Positions 60,551 through 64,000 of a stretch of 64,000 nt of DNA are shown piece after piece. Positions within the stretch are counted from its first letter, which is position 1. Each line of letters begins with the position of its first letter. Origin of the DNA: Pseudomonas urmiensis (GTDB taxonomy: Bacteria; Pseudomonadota; Gammaproteobacteria; Pseudomonadales; Pseudomonadaceae); the NCBI RefSeq assembly GCF_014268815.2, contig NZ_JABWRE020000001.1:2671001-2735000 (forward strand). Direction: 5' to 3'. The notes beneath the pieces were generated by a model, which saw only the letters and a list, made by a program, of their open reading frames with translations, did no database searches and was not told the DNA's origin. The translations under genes were made by a program, and so were the position numbers.

Positions 60551-61903
60551 ATGACCAGCACCCAAGGTTTTGCCGATTTGCTCAGTGAAGTACGCGCGTT
60601 TCGCAGCCAACACCCCGCCGTACGCTATGTCGACTTGATCAGCCTGGACATCCCCGGGCATTTCTACGGCAAGCGCTACCCCATCGACATGCTGGAAAAA
60701 GTCGCGGCGGGCAGCGCGCTGAAGTTGCCGCAAAACTGCGTACTGCTCGGCGTGCAAGGCGGATTGTTCGACATTGGCGACTACTGCTTCAACGACGGCG
60801 ACCCGGACGCGCCACGCCGGCTGATCGCCGGCACCCTCAAGCCGGTTAGCTGGGAGCGTGAACCGCTGGGGCAGATGCTGATCAGCTCCGACGGCACCGC
60901 CGCCCCCATCGAGTTCGAGCCACGGGAAGTGCTCGCCCGCGTGCTGCAACGTCTGCAGCGTCGCGGCATTCGCCCGGTGGTGGCGTTCGAGCTGGAGTTC
61001 TACCTGTTCGAACGCACGCTCCAGGACGGTGTGCCGCAGTTCCCCCGCGACCCGCTCAGCGGCGACCTGGATGACCAGCCCAACATGCACATCGAACGGC
61101 TGTCGCGCTTCAGCGACGTGCTGCGCGAGATGGTCGAGACCGCCAACGCGCAAGGCGTGGACGCCAACGTGATCACCGCCGAGCTGGGCCCCGGCCAGTT
61201 CGAGATCAACTTCGGCCACTGCGACGACGGCCTGCGCGCCGCCGACTGGGCGGCGCTGTTCTGCCGCAGCACCCGCGGCGTGGCCCTCAAGCACGGCCTG
61301 CGCGCCAGTTTCATGAGCAAGCCCTACTTGCAAGCGCCGGGCAGCGGCATGCATGTGCATGTCAGCCTGTATGACCAGGCCGGCAACAACCTGTTGGCCG
61401 CTGACGAGCAACGGCCGTTACGCCACGCGGTGGCCGGCTGCCTGGCGCTGCTGCCGCATTGCATGCCGATCTTTGCCGCCAACCACAATGCATTCAGGCG
61501 CTATGGCGCCATGGTCAATGCCGCCAGCCGCGCCAGCTGGGGGTTCGAAGACCGCGACGCGTGCATCCGTATTCCCGAGTCGGATCCGCGCAACCTGCGC
61601 ATCGAGCACCGCTTGGCCGGGGCCGACGCCAATCCGTACCTGGTACTGGCGGCCATTCTAGCGGGCATGGAGCATGGCCTGGACGCGGCGCAGGAACCGA
61701 TCGCGCCGCTCAATGAAGATCGTGGCAGCGGCATTGATTTTCCCAAGGATCTGCTGAGCGCCGTAGCCGCGATGCGCGATTACCCACCCGTGCTGGAAGG
61801 CCTGGGCGAGGAGTTCGTGATGGTCTACTGCGAGAACAAGCGTCAGGATCACCTGGCATTCATGCAGGAGGTCAGTGCCAGGGAGTACCGCTGGTTCCTG
61901 TGA
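60551..61903 (+). CDS. puuA: Gamma-glutamylpolyamine synthetase, glutamine-synthetase family (PuuA-like)
   Basis: 450 residues with the GS catalytic domain: VVAFELEFYLF, ELGPGQFEINFGHCDDGLRA, HGLRASFMSKPYLQAPGSGM-HVHVSLYD, and RRYGAMVNAASRASWGFEDR. It lacks the adenylylation loop of GlnA. It joins glutamate to putrescine or another amine, giving the substrate of the PuuB-like oxidase. It starts nine bases after the regulator. Confidence 0.93.
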   Translation: MTSTQGFADLLSEVRAFRSQHPAVRYVDLISLDIPGHFYGKRYPIDMLEKVAAGSALKLPQNCVLLGVQGGLFDIGDYCFNDGDPDAPRRLIAGTLKPVSWEREPLGQMLISSDGTAAPIEFEPREVLARVLQRLQRRGIRPVVAFELEFYLFERTLQDGVPQFPRDPLSGDLDDQPNMHIERLSRFSDVLREMVETANAQGVDANVITAELGPGQFEINFGHCDDGLRAADWAALFCRSTRGVALKHGLRASFMSKPYLQAPGSGMHVHVSLYDQAGNNLLAADEQRPLRHAVAGCLALLPHCMPIFAANHNAFRRYGAMVNAASRASWGFEDRDACIRIPESDPRNLRIEHRLAGADANPYLVLAAILAGMEHGLDAAQEPIAPLNEDRGSGIDFPKDLLSAVAAMRDYPPVLEGLGEEFVMVYCENKRQDHLAFMQEVSAREYRWFL

Positions 61904-61961
61904 AGATTGCTGGCAGTCCCACCGGTTCCTGTGAAGATAGCTGGGTTTATCGCAGGGCCCG

Positions 61962-61990
61962 CGTGGGAGCGGGCTTGCCCCGCGATGAGG
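61962..61990 (+). repeat. REP palindrome
   Basis: CGTGGGAGCGGGCTTGCCCC then GCGATGAGG; single copy between puuA and the TSUP gene. Confidence 0.8.
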
Positions 61991-62080
61991 TCAACACTGG
62001 CAACCCTTCACCCCGAGGGCTACCATGGCAGGCTTTAGCGCGGCCTTTTGCCGCGCCCTGCCGCATAAGCCCGAACCCTC

Positions 62081-62860
62081 ATGCCTTTCGAACTCTCCGT
62101 AGAACCGCTCACCCTGTTGATCCTCGCCGCAGTCGCCTTCGTCGCCGGCTTCATCGATGCCATTGCCGGCGGTGGTGGCCTGCTGACCACACCAGCATTG
62201 CTCACCGCAGGCATGCCGCCGCACCTGGTGCTGGGCACCAACAAGCTCAGCTCAACCTTCGGCTCGGCCACCGCCGGCTTCACCTACTACCGGCGCAAAC
62301 TGTTCCACCCGGCGCAGTGGCGCCCTGCCCTGTTCGCCACCCTGGTCGGGGCACTGCTGGGGGCGATCATCGCCCACTACCTGCCTGCCGAATGGCTGAA
62401 CAAAATGCTCCCGGTGATCGTCTTCGCCTGCGGTATCTACCTATTGTTTGGCGGCACGCCGAAAGCACCGCTGGATGCCGATGCACCGATCAAGAAAACC
62501 TGGCAGGTGCCGCAGGGCTTCACCCTGGGCTTCTACGATGGCGTGGCAGGCCCTGGCACCGGGGCGTTCTGGACGGTCAGTACGCTGCTGCTGTACCCGA
62601 TCGATCTGGTCCGCGCCAGCGGCGTGGCGCGCAGCATGAACTTCGTCAGCAACATCGCGGCGCTGACGGTGTTCATCGTGTCTGGGCAAGTGGACTACAT
62701 CGTCGGCTTGGCCATGGGCCTGTCAGTGATGGTCGGCGCCTTCTTCGGTGCACGCACGGCGATCAGCGGCGGCAGCAAGTTCATCCGCCCGGTGTTCATC
62801 ACCGTGGTGCTGGCGTTGACCGTGCGCCTAGCCTGGCAGCACTGGTTCGGGCAAGCCTAA
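62081..62860 (+). CDS. TSUP / TauE-SafE family permease
   Basis: 259 residues with the twin repeats [20 protein letters not shown] and [20 protein letters not shown] and about eight hydrophobic segments. It is a paralogue of the protein at 737 but only distantly alike. Substrate unknown. Its end overlaps the convergent nudC gene by 33 bases. Confidence 0.92.
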   Translation: MPFELSVEPLTLLILAAVAFVAGFIDAIAGGGGLLTTPALLTAGMPPHLVLGTNKLSSTFGSATAGFTYYRRKLFHPAQWRPALFATLVGALLGAIIAHYLPAEWLNKMLPVIVFACGIYLLFGGTPKAPLDADAPIKKTWQVPQGFTLGFYDGVAGPGTGAFWTVSTLLLYPIDLVRASGVARSMNFVSNIAALTVFIVSGQVDYIVGLAMGLSVMVGAFFGARTAISGGSKFIRPVFITVVLALTVRLAWQHWFGQA

Positions 62861-63658
62861 GCGGCGCGCGACATACAGGTCGATCAGGTGCCGGGCGATG
62901 GAACGCCCGGCCGGCAGTGGCGGTAACGCATGGACGTTGAACCACTGCGCATCCTCGATCTCATCCGGCTGCATGACGATCTCGCCACCGGCGTACTCGG
63001 CATGAAAGCCCAGCATCATCGAATGCGGGAATGGCCAACACTGGCTGCCCACGTACTGGATGTTCTTCACCTGCACCGCCACTTCCTCACGCACTTCGCG
63101 CACCAGGCAGTCCTCTGCCGACTCACCGGGTTCGGCGAAACCAGCCAGGGTGCTGTAGACCCCAGTGACAAAGCGCGGCGAGCGCGCCAGCAGAATCTCG
63201 TCACCGCGCGTCACCAGAACGATCATGCTCGGCGAGATCCGTGGGTAGCTGCGCAGATCGCAATGCTGGCAGTACATCGCCCGCTCCCAGTGGATCTGCG
63301 TCATCGCCTGGCCGCAGCTGCCGCAGAACCGGTGCTCACGCGCCCAGGTGCCGATCTGCGCGGCATAGCCCAGTAGCTTGTAGGTATCGAAATCGCCTTC
63401 GAGCATGAACTGGCGCAGGCCACGCCAGCCACAACCGGCCACTTCGCCAGCGCTGCGCAGTTCGAGCAAGAACACCGGCTCGCCGTCGAAGTGGCCGATG
63501 CCGTGCTCGCTGAGCACGTCCAGCGCTTGGCGCTTGAGCCACTGGCGAGGGAACAGCGCGCCGTTGTCATCCACCAGGAACCCGTCCGGGCCGCGGGCAA
63601 CGGCCCAGCCCCCAGAGATCTGCGGGTCGAGTACTGCGGTAGTCCAGCGTGCTGACAT
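62828..63658 (-). CDS. nudC: NAD(+) diphosphatase / RNA deNADding enzyme NudC
   Basis: 276 residues. Zinc ribbon with CGSCG and YCQHC, Nudix box [21 protein letters not shown], and the NADH-specific motif as [14 protein letters not shown], where most family members have SQPWPFP. It hydrolyses NAD(H) and removes NAD caps from RNA. It converges with, and overlaps, the TSUP gene. Confidence 0.95.
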   Translation of the reverse strand: MSARWTTAVLDPQISGGWAVARGPDGFLVDDNGALFPRQWLKRQALDVLSEHGIGHFDGEPVFLLELRSAGEVAGCGWRGLRQFMLEGDFDTYKLLGYAAQIGTWAREHRFCGSCGQAMTQIHWERAMYCQHCDLRSYPRISPSMIVLVTRGDEILLARSPRFVTGVYSTLAGFAEPGESAEDCLVREVREEVAVQVKNIQYVGSQCWPFPHSMMLGFHAEYAGGEIVMQPDEIEDAQWFNVHALPPLPAGRSIARHLIDLYVARRLGLPEPVLPG

Positions 63659-63690
63659 GTTCGGCTTCCTTCAAGCGCGTCCCCCGCCAA

Positions 63691-64000
63691 TCAGTCGGCG
63701 AACGTCGGTTTCTGTTTGCTCATGTGCGCCGCCACGGCTACCCGCAAGTCTTCGGACTGCAGCATGGCGGCGTTCCAGGTGGCGATGTACTCCAGGCCAT
63801 CGTCGATGCGATGGTCGCGCATGTAGCCGATCATCTCTTTGGTGCCGGCCACGGCAATGGGGGATTTTCCCGCAATTTCCCGGGCAATGGCAAAGACTCC
63901 GTCAAGCAGCGCCGCCTGATCAAGGTAGACCCGGTTGACCAGGCCGATCTGCCGCGCCTCTTCGGCCTCGACGTGACGACCGGTATAGGCCATTTCGCGC
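63691..64000 (-). CDS. Enoyl-CoA hydratase/isomerase family protein, C-terminal part (5' end outside window)
   Basis: About 103 residues of the crotonase C-terminal region: REMAYTGRHVEAEEARQIGLVNRVY, then SPIAVAGTKEMIGYMRDHRIDDGLEYIATWNAAMLQSEDLRVAVAAHMSKQKPTFAD. These match delta3,5-delta2,4-dienoyl-CoA isomerases and related crotonases. The active-site half is beyond the window edge, so the exact activity is open. Confidence 0.88.
   Translation of the reverse strand, partial: REMAYTGRHVEAEEARQIGLVNRVYLDQAALLDGVFAIAREIAGKSPIAVAGTKEMIGYMRDHRIDDGLEYIATWNAAMLQSEDLRVAVAAHMSKQKPTFAD

Overview
The window is a GC-rich chromosomal segment of a Pseudomonas of the P. putida group. Grounds: the backbone order ftsK-lolA-rarA-crcB-serS-cysG, aat-bpt-infA, clpA-clpS, cspD, icd/idh, nudJ-mnmA-hflD-purB-roxA-GNAT-topB matches what is known for that group; many copies of a Pseudomonas-type REP palindrome (core GCGGGGCAAGCCCGC) sit between genes; and the catabolic repertoire (PQQ dehydrogenase, OprD porin, TRAP transporter, agmatine/polyamine genes) fits.

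Layout. 1-5.8 kb: the end of a diguanylate cyclase, a TSUP permease with a divergent LysR regulator, small hypotheticals, an SH3-like protein, a GNAT enzyme and a GcvA-like LysR regulator. 5.8-13 kb: a membrane PQQ dehydrogenase, a long gene-poor gap, a small secreted protein, arfB, a tRNA-Ser(UGA) with a clear sigma70 promoter, a Bax-inhibitor-1 family protein and a xanthine-type NCS2 permease. 13-16.5 kb: tusDCBE with ybiB (sulfur relay for tRNA thiolation), then yqjG.

16.6-30.1 kb is an accessory catabolic island: SDR, stand-alone sigma54 activator and divergent LysR; an IS110-family element inserted inside a REP palindrome; then two divergent operons, dctP-dctQM-SDR leftward and thiolase / acyl-CoA synthetase / two DUF296 proteins / OprD porin rightward. 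The 390-bp gap between these operons carries two exact sigma54 -24/-12 promoters pointing outward, with a palindrome between them that fits an activator site. The simplest reading is sigma54-controlled uptake and CoA-dependent cleavage of an unidentified organic acid.

30.1-55.2 kb is core genome: a roughly 230-bp tandem duplication covering the cysG tail and a REP pair, the ftsK-to-cysG run, the N-degron genes aat, bpt, clpS and clpA, infA, cspD, two isocitrate dehydrogenases (icd and idh), and nudJ to topB. 55.3-61.9 kb is a polyamine cluster: a PotF-like binding protein, agmatine deiminase, a LysR regulator, a PuuB-like oxidase, an XRE-cupin regulator and a PuuA-like ligase, with a repeated TTTCATGA operator candidate. 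The right end has a second TSUP permease, nudC and a truncated crotonase.

The most notable items are the IS110 element, whose leader folds like a bridge RNA and contains an 8-nt match to the target at its own insertion site, and the paired sigma54 promoters of the catabolic island with its unusual pair of DUF296 proteins.
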